Of a stretch of DNA of 64,000 bases, positions 30,141-40,695 are shown piece after piece. The translations under genes were made by a program, and so were the position numbers. The DNA comes from Methanobrevibacter cuticularis. Its GTDB lineage: Archaea > Methanobacteriota > Methanobacteria > Methanobacteriales > Methanobacteriaceae. The stretch lies in NCBI RefSeq assembly GCF_001639285.1, contig NZ_LWMW01000044.1, positions 1-64,000 of the forward strand. Direction: 5' to 3'. Under the pieces are notes generated by a model that had not been told where the DNA came from, searched no databases, and saw only the letters and a list, made by a program, of their open reading frames with translations. Each line of letters opens with the position of its first letter. The first letter of the stretch is position 1.

Positions 30141-31861
30141 CTAGAGAATAAAATAAGAAGAATAATAATTCAAAAAATGTATAATTAATTTAACAAAGAT
30201 TTCATGTTTTTTATCACATTTATTTGGCTGGGAAATAATTTTTTTAAAATTTTTTGTGTTTGTTATGAATTTTTTCTTATTTTTTATGTAGTTCCATTTT
30301 TTTATTTTCTTTGTTTTGTTTTTTTGGTTTAATGTTAAAATTTGGTTATTTGATGTGTTTTGGTTTTGGGGGTTGTTGATGAATGTGTGTATTCTTTTTA
30401 TGTTGTGTGTTGCTGCTATTAAATTGATTTCGTTTTGAATTTTCTTTATTCCTCTTGTGCTTGCTTGTGTGAAGTTTAGATTATGTTTCATATGGGCGAA
30501 AGGCCTTTCAACTATTATCCTTTTTTTGTAGATTTCTTGGTTTTCTTTTTTATCCATTTTTTTGACTCATTAAATCTTGATAGTTGGTTGAATAATGTGA
30601 TATTATCCTATAATTGGAATGGGGAGTGCATTCTTCTTTGTATTGGCAATTTTTACAGTCTTTTGTGTAAAATACTTTTCTTTTTTTACCATCAATATCG
30701 TAAGTCTTTTTATATGGTAGTATTCTGTTATTAGGGCAGGTGTAAGTGTTTTTTTCTATGTTGTATTGGAATTGTGCTTTGGAAAATTTTTTTATTTTAT
30801 TTTTCTTGGCTGATGTTTGTGCTCTGTTTGGCATGAATCCGTTCAAATCATTGTCATGTAAATATTTAGCTGATTTTGAAGTGTTATAACCATTATCAGC
30901 TAGAATATTGGTTTCTTTCAAGTCATTTTCTAAGATTTCTTTTAATCCTTCTATTTGTATTGGTAGCTGATGATGATCTGTTGGATCTTGAACTACTTCA
31001 CTTTTAAGTATTATTCCCTCTTCAACATCTACTATGTTCTGTATATTAAGAGATTGTTCTATTTTACCTTTTTTATTTTTCATCCATCTTGCTTCAGGGT
31101 CAGTTAAACTAATACTAAATTCTTTATCCTTATTTTCATGTGTTTCCTTTATTTTTTCAAGTTCTTCGTACACATGATCAAGTTTTTCCACTTCTTTTTT
31201 AGTAAAAACAATACTCTCCTCATCAACACATTCTTCTTCAGTTGTTACTTTTTTAATTAGTTTTTTAATCTTTTTTTTAAGTGTTAAGTCTTGAGGAACT
31301 TCATCTCCTCTTTTATCTCCATATTTTTCATCTTCTATTATATCTGTTTCTTTCCCTTCTTTGATGATTTTACGGGCTAATTCTAAATTATTTTCTTTAA
31401 TAATGCTTGATGAGGAGGAATTAGCTTTTATTGTGGTGCTATCAATAGCTAAATCATTTAATTTAACCATTCCAGCTTCTCTTGCAACACCAATAGTTAA
31501 AACTAAAACTTCTTCAATTAATGACCCATATTCATTCTTAAAATTAATAATAGTACGATAACTAGGCTTATCATTACCTGTTAAATACATATAAACCAAA
31601 TTTTCCTCAAGCTAAAACTTAGCAATTTTACGAGAAGAACGAATACCATCAATTAGAAGCCATAATAACTAATCTAGTTAACATACGCTTAGAATAAGCA
31701 CGCATACCTGCAGTTCCAACAAACTTAGAATGAATATCATCAAAATCAACTTGATCCACCAAGTTTTTCACAAAAAAACAAGGATGACCCTCAGGAACCA
31801 AATCCAACAAATTAGTAGGAATCAAAAAAGTCTGACCAATTTTATCCTCATGTAAAACCAT
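30141..31861 (-). pseudogene. IS1182-like transposase, broken by frameshifts and a stop
   Basis: Three reading frames together rebuild one IS1182/IS5-group transposase of about 570 residues: an N-terminal part from an ATG at 31861 to near 31650 (ends 'MLTRLVIMAS'), a middle part to near 30550 ('MYLTGNDKPSYRTI', 'LNDLAIDSTTIKANSS', 'NILADNGYNTSKSAKYL'), and a C-terminal part ('IVERPFAHMKHNLNFTQAST'). A frameshift at about 31650, an in-frame TAG near 31606 and another frameshift near 30550 break it. The last frame runs past the left inverted repeat, so the original stop is also lost. It cannot make an active transposase. Confidence 0.88.
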
Positions 31862-31983
31862 CAAAACACCACAAAAAAATTCAAACAAACCATATAACTA
31901 ATATACACAAACTCATATACAAAACTAACGATTTTAACAAAGAAAAACACAAAAAATCAGAAATAATTATTTCCCAGCTAAAT
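30222..31983. mobile_element. decayed IS1182-like insertion sequence
   Basis: Bounded by 18-bp inverted repeats: ATTTGGCTGGGAAATAAT at 30222-30239 and ATTATTTCCCAGCTAAAT at 31966-31983 (17 of 18 match). The 1.76-kb body holds the broken transposase. No clear target duplication remains. The element sits between two divergent adhesin genes. Confidence 0.85.
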
Positions 31984-32440
31984 AATAAAAGAATAGATTG
32001 AAAATTCGGTGATGGATTAGATGTCTTGTTTTTGTGAAAAAGATAATTTTTTGTGTTTAATTTTTGTGTGAATGGTTTTAAGTTCTTTATATGTTAAGGG
32101 GGGGGGGGGGTAGTCTATGGAATTAGTTCTGACTTGTAATTTCTTCTTGTTTTTGTATTGAAGTGCGTAGAAGTGATATCTTTATATATGGGTAATTACT
32201 ATAAGTATGTTTGTCCAGTAATTAAAAGTTAATAGTTTAATAGGATACTAACTGTTCTTCCAATAACTAACAAATTTTTTCCATTTATTATTTATGAGAT
32301 ATTAGTTAGTAGGTGATGACTGTTAAATGTTTTTTAGTTTTTAACTAATAGCTGGCGTTATATTGAATATTAGATATTTAAGTAAAAACACGGTTCGTAT
32401 ATATTAATTAAATAAAAAAATATTGAGGTGAATTTAAATT
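31984..32440. other. 457-bp upstream region of adhesin 2
   Basis: Starts at the right end of the insertion sequence and holds the 13-G tract and the adhesin 2 promoter. CGTATATATT at 32397-32406 is a candidate TATA element, 35-44 bases before the ATG. No gene seen. Confidence 0.6.
32098..32110. repeat. poly-G tract (13 G)
   Basis: A run of thirteen G in a very AT-rich context, 330 bp upstream of the adhesin 2 ATG and 115 bp from the insertion sequence end. It is the longest G/C run noticed in the window. Its length may also be uncertain in the assembly. Confidence 0.9.
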
Positions 32441-35128
32441 ATGTATAAAAATGAATTTAAGAAATTATCGATTTTTTTGATAATTTCCGCAATAATAGCT
32501 ATTGGCGCTTTTTCTTTAATCGGCACAACAAACGCAGTAGATGTTACTATTAATAACACTACTACTATACGAGATGCAGCAATCAACAACAATAGCTTTA
32601 CAAATGGAAGTACACTGTACTTAGAAGATGGTGTATACTCAGGAGCAGGTAATAAAGCTCTCACAGTCAACAAAAACATGACAATAGCTGGTAAAACCAA
32701 AGGTGGAGCAATAATAGACATGGAAAACAGTGGACGAGCATTCACAATAAATGCAGGAATAAACCTAACACTGATAAACATAACCTTCATCAACGGAAAC
32801 ACCACCGGTAATGGTGGTGTAATCACATCAACTCAAGCTAATGCCACATTAACCATAACCGACTGCACATTCGAAAACAACACCGCAAATAATGGTGGAG
32901 CAATTTATATGGGTGGAGATGGTTCCAGTAATACTATCGAAAACTCAGTATTCAAAAACAACAAAGCAGGTACTAGTTATGGTGCTGCATATCTAGCTGG
33001 AGTTAATAGTACTAATTTGGTTGATAATTGTACTTTTGAAAACAACACTGCAAATAGTTATGGTGCTTTACGTATGGGTGGAGATGGTTCTAGTAATACT
33101 TTAAAAAATTCAGTATTCAAAAACCACAAAGCAAGTACTGGTAGTTATGGTGCTACATCCCTAAGTGGAATTAATAGTACTAATTTGGTTGATAATTGTA
33201 CTTTTGAAAACAATACTTCAACTGCTAGTTATGGTGCTTTAATTATGAGTGGAGATGGTTCTAGTAATACTTTAAAAAATTCAGTATTCACAAACAACAA
33301 AGCAGGTAGTAATCGTGGTGCTGCATATCTAACTGGAGTTAATAGTACTAATTTGGTTGATAATTGTACTTTTGAAAACAACACTGCAGGTTCTCAGCAT
33401 GCTAATTTAGATATGGATGGAGAGGGTTCTAGTAATACTTTAAAAAATTCAGTATTCAAAAATAACAAAGCAGGTAATATTTGTGGTGCTGCATATCTAA
33501 CTGGAGTTAATAGTACTAATTTGGTTGATAATTGTACTTTTGAAAACAACACTGCAGGTTCTCAATATGGTGCTTTACATATGGGTGGAGATGGTTCCAG
33601 TAATACTATCAAAAATTCAGTATTCAAAAACAACAAAGCAGATACTTATGGTGCTATTTATATTAGTGGTGATGGTAGTAATTCTGTTTTGGATAATGTT
33701 ACTGTAGTTAATAATTCTGCTGGTATTGATTCTGGTGGAATAGGTTTTACTAAGGATAATAATGTGCTTACTATTAAAAATAGTACTATAAGTGATAATA
33801 CTGCTGTTAGAGATGGTGGAGCATTATATGCTAGTGGTACTAATCAGACCATCAATATTGAAGGTAGTGCTTTAGTGAATAATAGTGCTAAGACTGGTGG
33901 AGCATTAGATATTAATGGTGAAGGATCTGAAGTTAATATTGATAGTTCATTGTTTGAGAATAATTCTGCTGGTTCTACTGGTGGAGCAATAGATATCAAT
34001 GGAGAATCCCACGAGATTAATATTAACAACTCTACATTCAACAATAACTCTGCCAGGAATGGTGGAGCAATCAGCAGCAACGGTGATGATAATAATTTAA
34101 CAGTTAATAATACTGATTTCAGCAATAACAATGCTATAAATAAAGGTGGAGTAATCAATAGTAATGGCAATAATAATGTTATTGTTTTGGATAATTCAAC
34201 AGCAAATAACAATAATGCAAAGAATGGTGGAGCGATTAGTAGTACTGGTGATGAAAACAAGATAGCTATAGATAACAGTGAATTATCAGGCAATAATGAC
34301 GGAATATTAAGCAGTGAAGGCGATGATAACAAAATCACAGTCGACAATTCCACTATAACCAACAACACAGCAAAAGACGGACTAATCACCAATGAAGGCG
34401 ACAACAACAATGTAGCTATTAACAATACTAATTCAACCAATAACACCGGAGATATAGTCTATAACACAGGTAATAATAACACAGAATCAGAGAACAACAG
34501 TAATATAACCGTTGATGTGACTTATGAAACTAACACCGATTTAGTGATTTCTTCAAGTAATGGACAAATCACAATAACAGCAATACTGACAAACAAAAAT
34601 ACTGGAGAAAAATTAGCAGGTGAGAAGGTTTATTTCTATGTTAATGGTGAACAAGTAGGTTCTGCAACAACTGATAAATACGGTGAAGCAAGATTCATTT
34701 ACAAAGTACCAAAAACAGCTAACTACAGCATCTATGCAAAATCACAACAAACTACAATAACTAATTCAACTGGAAAATACACATTCAAAGAATCAGCAAG
34801 TGTAACAAAATCTTTAAATGTTAACAAACCACTAACACCAGCAAAAATAAAAGTTTACAGCAAAAAAACAACTTCAAAAAAGACCAAAAACTACAAAATC
34901 TACTACATAACATACTCAATCAAAAACTACGGAGAAAAAACAGGCACAAAGACATTCACAAAATCACTCAAAAACATACTCAAAAAACACAAACTCTACA
35001 AAATACAAACAACAAAAAACACCAAATACAACTACAACAAAGCATCTAAAATACTAAAAACAATGGTCAAAAACCTAGCATACAACAAAATAGCTAAACT
35101 CAAAATAACAGTATACAAAAAAGCCTAA
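32441..35128 (+). CDS. adhesin-like surface protein 2 (895 aa) with a Lys-rich C-terminal domain
   Basis: An 895-residue secreted protein. A signal peptide (residues 1-32, ending 'TTNA') is followed by a beta-helix with about six long repeats of roughly 50 residues ('NLVDNCTFENNTA', 'DGSSNTLKNSVFKNNKA') and shorter units to about residue 680. An Ig-like domain follows ('GEKVYFYVNGEQVGSATT'). The last 95 residues are very basic (Lys/Tyr/Thr/Asn) with no membrane helix, unlike adhesins 1 and 3; they could bind the wall by charge. GAGGTGA precedes the ATG. The gene diverges from adhesin 1. Confidence 0.92.
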   Translation: MYKNEFKKLSIFLIISAIIAIGAFSLIGTTNAVDVTINNTTTIRDAAINNNSFTNGSTLYLEDGVYSGAGNKALTVNKNMTIAGKTKGGAIIDMENSGRAFTINAGINLTLINITFINGNTTGNGGVITSTQANATLTITDCTFENNTANNGGAIYMGGDGSSNTIENSVFKNNKAGTSYGAAYLAGVNSTNLVDNCTFENNTANSYGALRMGGDGSSNTLKNSVFKNHKASTGSYGATSLSGINSTNLVDNCTFENNTSTASYGALIMSGDGSSNTLKNSVFTNNKAGSNRGAAYLTGVNSTNLVDNCTFENNTAGSQHANLDMDGEGSSNTLKNSVFKNNKAGNICGAAYLTGVNSTNLVDNCTFENNTAGSQYGALHMGGDGSSNTIKNSVFKNNKADTYGAIYISGDGSNSVLDNVTVVNNSAGIDSGGIGFTKDNNVLTIKNSTISDNTAVRDGGALYASGTNQTINIEGSALVNNSAKTGGALDINGEGSEVNIDSSLFENNSAGSTGGAIDINGESHEININNSTFNNNSARNGGAISSNGDDNNLTVNNTDFSNNNAINKGGVINSNGNNNVIVLDNSTANNNNAKNGGAISSTGDENKIAIDNSELSGNNDGILSSEGDDNKITVDNSTITNNTAKDGLITNEGDNNNVAINNTNSTNNTGDIVYNTGNNNTESENNSNITVDVTYETNTDLVISSSNGQITITAILTNKNTGEKLAGEKVYFYVNGEQVGSATTDKYGEARFIYKVPKTANYSIYAKSQQTTITNSTGKYTFKESASVTKSLNVNKPLTPAKIKVYSKKTTSKKTKNYKIYYITYSIKNYGEKTGTKTFTKSLKNILKKHKLYKIQTTKNTKYNYNKASKILKTMVKNLAYNKIAKLKITVYKKA

Positions 35129-35162
35129 AAAATAAATTGTTTTTGTGTTATCTATTTTTTTC

Positions 35163-35220
35163 TGGAAAGAAGTTAATCAATATAGTATTCTTTCCAAACA
35201 TTCTTTTTTTTATTTTTTTC
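35163..35220 (+). terminator. hairpin terminator of adhesin 2
   Basis: TGGAAAGAA (35163-35171) pairs perfectly with TTCTTTCCA (35188-35196) across a 16-base loop, followed by a T-rich run. It starts 34 bases after the stop codon. Confidence 0.75.
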
Positions 35221-35240
35221 TGATTAAAAGATTAATAGAT

Positions 35241-35531
35241 GGGAGTGTCTCATAAGTCACTTTTTTAGAAATTTTCATGAAATTAATTTCCATAAAAATC
35301 ATTTAAATATTAAATAGTTGATAAAATATGTATTAATAGCTATAATAAATTAATTGTTTTATTTAATTCAATTTTTTAAAGAATTTATATTATTTTAAGT
35401 TTAATTTATAGCTTTTTTAAGTATTATTTTTAATAAATAAAATAATATGGGTAGTTATATAATATTTAAAGATTTTAAATGAGGAATACTTTTATTAAAT
35501 TTTTTAAAAATCTTACTTATGAGACACTCTC
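35241..35531. mobile_element. MITE copy A (291 bp)
   Basis: A non-coding element with imperfect terminal inverted repeats: GGGAGTGTCTCATAAGT at the left and ACTTATGAGACACTCTC at the right. The inner arms also partly pair, so a long hairpin can form. Nearly identical copies are at 47010-47300 (inverted) and 62014-62303 (same orientation). It lies just after the adhesin 2 terminator. No transposase in this window has matching ends. Confidence 0.88.
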
Positions 35532-35801
35532 TTATTAATTTTTTTGTTAACTTTTTCATATTACTAACTAATTTTATAAAATACTCAACAATAATATATA
35601 ATAAATACTCAATAGATTTATATAATGATATGAATAATTTAAATGATAATTTTAATAAGAATAAATGATCAATATTAAAATATAATTAAACTAATCTATT
35701 AACTTAATCATAAGATTTTAAATGATATATTCTTCTTTATCATGTGTTATTTTAGAATTTTGTTAGAAATGTTGGTATTGGTTTTTGTAAGGTGTTTTTA
35801 G

Positions 35802-36659
35802 ATGAAAAAAAAAGTGTATTCTCCAGGTTCAGCTACTGTTGTTAATGCAATAGCTACTGGATGTGGTTCTGCATTTGGTATAGATATAGGAATAATAGCT
35901 GAAGCTGAACTTTCATCCCAAGGAGTTAAATGTGTCCCTGATTTAGATGTGGATACTTCACTCATGGATTTATGTATTAAGAATGTTTTAAAACATTATG
36001 GTGTTGAAACAGGAGTGGTACTTACTACAATATCAGAGTTACCTCCTGCTTCAGGACTTTCAAGCAGTAGCGCACTTTCTAATGCTGTTACATTAGCAAC
36101 ATCACAATTAATAGCTGATGAATTTGATTTAAATTATATGAATGATATGGAAATAATAAATATGGCTATTGATTCATCACTACAAGCAGGAGTAACAATC
36201 ACTGGAGCTTTTGATGATGCTACAGCCTCATATTTTGGTGGAATAACTGTTACGAATAATCTTCTTCGGAAAATTATAATCCAAGAAGAGATGGAAAAAC
36301 ACAAACTATTAATATACATTCCGAACATAGAGTCAATGACTGCAAAGTCAGATGTGAGTAGAATGAAATTATTAGCTCCACTTGTGGATATTGCATTTGA
36401 AAAAGCATGTCAAAAGCAGTATTTCAATGCTTTAAACTTAAATGGAATATTATATTCTAGTTCTTTAGGTTTTGATACTAACATAGCTATTGATGCTTTA
36501 GATGCAGGAGCTATTGCTTCAGGATTATCTGGAACAGGGTCTGCATATGTAGCTATTGTAGATGAAACTTCTAAGGACGAAGTTAAGGATGTTTGGAATT
36601 CTTATTCTGGTAAAATCATTGAAACCAGTGTGAATAATGATGGAACCAAGATAATTTAA
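35802..36659 (+). CDS. archaeal shikimate kinase (GHMP type)
   Basis: A 285-residue GHMP-superfamily kinase that phosphorylates shikimate in the aromatic amino acid route. Archaea use this fold instead of bacterial AroK. The ATP loop is PPASGLSSSSALSNA (81-95), and 'SPGSATVVNAIATGCGSAFG' near the start and 'SGLSGTGSAYVAIVDE' near the end are typical. GGTG lies upstream of the ATG. Chorismate mutase and S17e follow on the same strand, an order I recall from other Methanobacteriales. Confidence 0.94.
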   Translation: MKKKVYSPGSATVVNAIATGCGSAFGIDIGIIAEAELSSQGVKCVPDLDVDTSLMDLCIKNVLKHYGVETGVVLTTISELPPASGLSSSSALSNAVTLATSQLIADEFDLNYMNDMEIINMAIDSSLQAGVTITGAFDDATASYFGGITVTNNLLRKIIIQEEMEKHKLLIYIPNIESMTAKSDVSRMKLLAPLVDIAFEKACQKQYFNALNLNGILYSSSLGFDTNIAIDALDAGAIASGLSGTGSAYVAIVDETSKDEVKDVWNSYSGKIIETSVNNDGTKII

Positions 36660-36716
36660 TTATTGGTAACTGATGGAATCCAGATAGTCTAATAATGGTA
36701 GTTGATGTGAATAATA

Positions 36717-37043
36717 ATGGAATTAATATCATTTACTAATGAAAAGGAAGCAAAAAAACTTCTAAAAAAATCTAGAACTAGGATAGATGAAATTGATAAT
36801 GAATTAATTGATTTAATTCATGAAAGAACTTCTTTAGCAGGTGATATTGTATCATCTAAAATATTTTTAGGTATGGATATATTTGATGAAAAAAGAGAAA
36901 AGATTATCCATGATAAAATCTTAAAAATAGCTAAGGAAAAAAATATTGATGAAAATATTCTAAGTAGAATTATGAATACATTACGTGATTTAAGTAAAGT
37001 TGAACAAAATAAATACAAAGAAGAAATTTTAAGGAGGAAATAG
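36717..37043 (+). CDS. chorismate mutase (AroQ type)
   Basis: A 108-residue AroQ-class helical enzyme that turns chorismate into prephenate for phenylalanine and tyrosine. The pattern '[20 protein letters not shown]' (active-site arginine on helix 1) and '[13 protein letters not shown]' are characteristic. It has about 18 extra N-terminal residues relative to the minimal domain. Its stop codon ends one base before the S17e ATG, so the two are co-transcribed. Confidence 0.9.
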   Translation: MELISFTNEKEAKKLLKKSRTRIDEIDNELIDLIHERTSLAGDIVSSKIFLGMDIFDEKREKIIHDKILKIAKEKNIDENILSRIMNTLRDLSKVEQNKYKEEILRRK

Positions 37044-37044
37044 A

Positions 37045-37242
37045 ATGGGAAATATTAGAACTTCATTTGTTAAACGTATATCCAAAGAACTTATTGAGAC
37101 TCATAAAGGAACATTTACTACAGACTTTGATGAAAATAAAAGATTAGTAGCTGAATATTCTACTGTAAGTACAAAACATTTAAGAAATAAAATAGCAGGA
37201 TATGTTACTAGATTAGTTAGACAAGAATTAACTCAAGTTTAA
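37045..37242 (+). CDS. 30S ribosomal protein S17e
   Basis: A 65-residue S17e, the archaeal/eukaryotic ribosomal protein of the small subunit ('[17 protein letters not shown]', '[18 protein letters not shown]'). Length is normal. AAGGAGG lies inside the end of the chorismate mutase gene 5 bases before the ATG, which shows translational coupling. Confidence 0.95.
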   Translation: MGNIRTSFVKRISKELIETHKGTFTTDFDENKRLVAEYSTVSTKHLRNKIAGYVTRLVRQELTQV

Positions 37243-37425
37243 GTTAATTCATCTTCCCTTAGTCATATTACTTTTAATTATAGTTACTATTTTTTACTAA
37301 TAATCTTCTTATTATTTATTATTATTTTCTTATTTTTTGAATAAAAGTCATTACATTCTATTTTAGATCATTAATTAGACTACGTTTAATTTCATAATGA
37401 TTTTTTATTTTTATAATAAATAATA

Positions 37426-37645
37426 AGAATTATTTTTAATAAAAAACACAATATCATTATTAGAATTAATTTTAATAAAAAAATATAATATCATTATTAG
37501 AATTATTTTTAATAAAGAAATATAATATCCTTATTAGAATTATTTTTAATAAAGAAATATAATATCCTTATTAGAATTAATTTTAATAAAAAACACAATA
37601 TCATTATTAGAATTAATTTTAATAAAAAAATATAATATCTTATTA
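37426..37645. repeat. 37-bp tandem repeat, about 6 copies
   Basis: Units of about 37 bp (AATTATTTTTAATAAAGAAA plus TATAATATCCTTATTAG and variants). Three sequence types occur in the order A-B-C-C-A-B, so a multi-unit block was itself duplicated. Part of the 927-bp gap before the aspartate kinase gene. Confidence 0.88.
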
Positions 37646-37902
37646 AAATAATTTAAGAGTTTTTGATTTTAAAATTAACAATTACTTAATAACTAGGTGT
37701 GTGTCATTTTTTAAAAAGATATTTTAATTATGTAATAGCTAATTATATTAATGTTAAATGCAATATTTATGAATAATATAAAAAATTATTAATAATTGCA
37801 TTATTCATAATCTACTAAATGATAAATTATATTATATAAGAATTCAGAATAAATTCTTAAATTTTGTAATAATTATTTATTGATGTGTATCATTATTATC
37901 AT

Positions 37903-38041
37903 TATTAATTATTCATTGATATGTATCATTATTAATTATTCATTGATATGTATCATTATTAATTATTTATTGATATGTATCATTATTAATTATTCATTGA
38001 TATGTATCATTATTAATTATTTATTGATATGTATCATTATT
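37903..38041. repeat. 27-bp tandem repeat, about 6 copies
   Basis: Units of 27 bp (ATTAATTATTCATTGATATG plus TATCATT), with TATTCATT and TATTTATT variants alternating. Because 27 is divisible by three the array is stop-free and mimics a coding region, but there is no ribosome site. The remainder of the gap is AT-rich and empty. Confidence 0.9.
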
Positions 38042-38169
38042 GTTATCATCATTATTTATGGATATGTAGCAAAATTATGTAGTAAACTTATAAATTATAT
38101 ACTTTAATAATTAAGATTGAATTTATATCAAAAAGATTCTAGTGAGTGTATTAAAGGTTGTGAAATGAA

Positions 38170-39387
38170 ATGGAACTGATAATAGCAAAGTTCGGAGGAA
38201 CTTCCATAGGAGATGGAAAAAAAATTAAAAAAGCAGCCCAATCAGTTGTTAATGAGTATATGAAGGGGAAAAAAATTGTAGTTGTGGTTTCCGCTATTAA
38301 TAAAACAACTGATGAATTTTTAAAGATTATTGAAGATTCTTTAGGTTCTAATGTGTCTGATAAACAAATGGCAGAGATATTATCTATGGGAGAAATGACA
38401 AGTGTGAGAGTAATGTCTTCTGTTATTGAGTCATTAGGAGTAAAATCAGAATATATTGATCCCTACAATGAACTGTGGCCGGTTCAAACCAATAATAACA
38501 TTTTAGATGCTGAATTAGATATTGAAGAAAGTGAAACTAAATCTCAAGAGATATTAAAACTTTTACATCAGGGTGTAATTCCCGTCCTCTGTGGATTTTT
38601 AGGAAAAGATTCTGATGGTGAAATCACTACTTTAGGTAGAGGTGGAAGCGATATCACTGCTTTTTTCTTAGGGCATTGTTTAAATGCTGATGAAGTAATA
38701 ATAGTCACTGATGTTAATGGGGTAATGTCAACTGATCCTAATAAGATTCAAGATGCTAAAAAACTTGATAAGATTTCAGTGGAAGAGATGAGGGATCTAG
38801 CTACTCATGGAGCTCAAGTATTACATCCTCATGCATTAAAATACAAAGATCCCTTAATAAATGCAAAAATAATTAATTATAAAAATGGAGATCTGTCAGA
38901 AGATGGAACTGAAATAGTAGGACCTTTTGAGGGAGAAATGATGAAAACTACAATTTTATATCCAGAACCAATATCTGTAGTAGCTATTGTTGGGAAAGGA
39001 ATGCTTAAAAAAACAGGAATTTTATCTAGGCTAACAACAACTCTTGCAGAAAATGATATAAATATATTTGGTATTTCAGCAGGTCAAAATTCAGTAACAA
39101 CTTTTGTTAATAAAAAATATTCTATGGAAGCCTATCATCTATTACATGACATGGTTGTTGATTGTGGTGAACTTAGTTCCCTTTCTTTAGGAAAAGAAAT
39201 AGCTATGCTGACTTTAGAGAGTCCAGACTTCATTGAAACTCCTGGAATCATATCTGATATTACAGATCCACTTAGAGATAATAATATAAATATCGTGGAA
39301 ATATCTTCTTCCCAAACAGCCGTTGTTGTTTTTGTAGAATGGGAAGATGGTAAAAAAGCTTATGAACTTCTAAAAGAAATTTTATAA
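38170..39387 (+). CDS. aspartate kinase
   Basis: A 405-residue aspartokinase that makes aspartyl phosphate, the entry to lysine, threonine and methionine. It has KFGGTS (7-12), '[13 protein letters not shown]' (ATP/aspartate loop) and two C-terminal ACT domains ('[19 protein letters not shown]', '[14 protein letters not shown]'), which suggest feedback control by an amino acid. Length is normal for the single-function archaeal enzyme. It heads the cluster with dapA, dapB and asd. Confidence 0.94.
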   Translation: MELIIAKFGGTSIGDGKKIKKAAQSVVNEYMKGKKIVVVVSAINKTTDEFLKIIEDSLGSNVSDKQMAEILSMGEMTSVRVMSSVIESLGVKSEYIDPYNELWPVQTNNNILDAELDIEESETKSQEILKLLHQGVIPVLCGFLGKDSDGEITTLGRGGSDITAFFLGHCLNADEVIIVTDVNGVMSTDPNKIQDAKKLDKISVEEMRDLATHGAQVLHPHALKYKDPLINAKIINYKNGDLSEDGTEIVGPFEGEMMKTTILYPEPISVVAIVGKGMLKKTGILSRLTTTLAENDINIFGISAGQNSVTTFVNKKYSMEAYHLLHDMVVDCGELSSLSLGKEIAMLTLESPDFIETPGIISDITDPLRDNNINIVEISSSQTAVVVFVEWEDGKKAYELLKEIL

Positions 39388-39473
39388 TCATAGTATAAGT
39401 GATATAAGGTTATTATGCTGATTAAGAATTCTTAGTAAATAGTATATCTGTAATTATATCTTATATCATTAAA

Positions 39474-39700
39474 ATTGTTTCATTAAAATATTATATTTTA
39501 TAATTATATTTTTATCATTAAATATTATTAAAATCATAAAATTGTTTTATTAAAATATTATATTTTATAATTATATTTTTATCATTAAATATTATTAAAA
39601 TCATAAAATTGTTTTATTAAAATATTATATTTTATAATTATATTTTTATCATTAAATATTATTAAAATCTAAAATTGTTTCATTAAAATATTATATTATA
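39474..39700. repeat. 67-bp tandem repeat, about 3.4 copies
   Basis: Period 67 bp, marked by ATTGTTT(T/C)ATTAAAATAT at 39474, 39541, 39608 and 39674. The last copy is partial. It fills the gap between the aspartate kinase gene and dapA. Confidence 0.92.
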
Positions 39701-39771
39701 AAATTAATATATTATAATATTGTAAAACTAGAAAATATTTAAATATAAATGTTTAAATGGAGGATAGATAT

Positions 39772-40665
39772 ATGAGTTTTGAAGGCACGGCAGTAGCTAT
39801 GGTCACACCATTTACCTCAAATGATGAAATTGATGAACAAGGATACAGGGAAAACATAAACTTCTTGATTAAAAATGGTGTTGATGGATTACTCGCTGCT
39901 GGAACAACAGGGGAATCAGCTACTATTACACATGAGGAGCAAAAAAAATTAATTGAAATCTTAGTTGATGAGGTTGATGGCAGAATAGCTACAATAGCTG
40001 GAGCAGGAAGTAATTCTACAAAAGAAGCTTTAGATTTAGTTCAATACAGTGAAAATATTGGGGCAGATTATGCACTTGTGATAACTCCATATTACAATAA
40101 ACCACAAGCTCATGGATTGATAGAACATTATAAAACTATGAATAACAATTCAGATATTCCAATTATTGTATATAATGTTCCGTCTCGTACTGGTACTGAT
40201 ATAGATGTTGAAACTATAGGTGCAGTAGCTGAAATGGATAATATTATAGCTATTAAAGAAGCAAATCCAGATTTAAACAAAGTTTCCAAAATCCAGAAAA
40301 TCTTATTAGAAAACGAATTAGATGACAAATTTTCTATTCTATCAGGAAACGATGATCTCACTGTCCCTATGATGTCTCTCGGAGCTAAAGGTGTTATTAG
40401 TGTAGTGGCTAATGTTGATCCAGTAAGGATGACCCAAATGGTTAATAATGCTCTTGACAGTAACTATGAAAAGGCTATGGATTTACATTATGAATTATAC
40501 AATTTAATGAAAGTGTTATTTATAGAAAGTAATCCTGTTCCAACAAAAGAAGCTTTGAAAATTTTAAATAGGCCTGCAGGTCATGTAAGGTTACCTCTTT
40601 CTTCTTTAAAAGAGAAAAATAGGAATTTAATTGAAAAAACATTACAAGATTTAGATTTAGTTTAA
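39772..40665 (+). CDS. dapA: 4-hydroxy-tetrahydrodipicolinate synthase DapA
   Basis: A 297-residue class I aldolase-family enzyme that condenses pyruvate with aspartate semialdehyde. The Schiff-base lysine is K162 in 'IAIKEANPD'; Y134 in 'YNVPSRTG' and T45/T46 in 'AAGTTGES' complete the catalytic triad. I start at the ATG at 39772 because GGAGG lies 8 bases upstream; the ATG at 39757 overlaps that site. dapB follows 30 bp later, so they form an operon. Confidence 0.95.
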   Translation: MSFEGTAVAMVTPFTSNDEIDEQGYRENINFLIKNGVDGLLAAGTTGESATITHEEQKKLIEILVDEVDGRIATIAGAGSNSTKEALDLVQYSENIGADYALVITPYYNKPQAHGLIEHYKTMNNNSDIPIIVYNVPSRTGTDIDVETIGAVAEMDNIIAIKEANPDLNKVSKIQKILLENELDDKFSILSGNDDLTVPMMSLGAKGVISVVANVDPVRMTQMVNNALDSNYEKAMDLHYELYNLMKVLFIESNPVPTKEALKILNRPAGHVRLPLSSLKEKNRNLIEKTLQDLDLV

Positions 40666-40695
40666 GTAAATATCAAGTAATTTGGAGTTTTAAAA

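Noticed and set aside
37880-38107. Open frame encoding repeated 'INYSLICII'
   Set aside because: It is a readthrough of the 27-bp tandem array, whose length is a multiple of three. No ribosome site or family resemblance.
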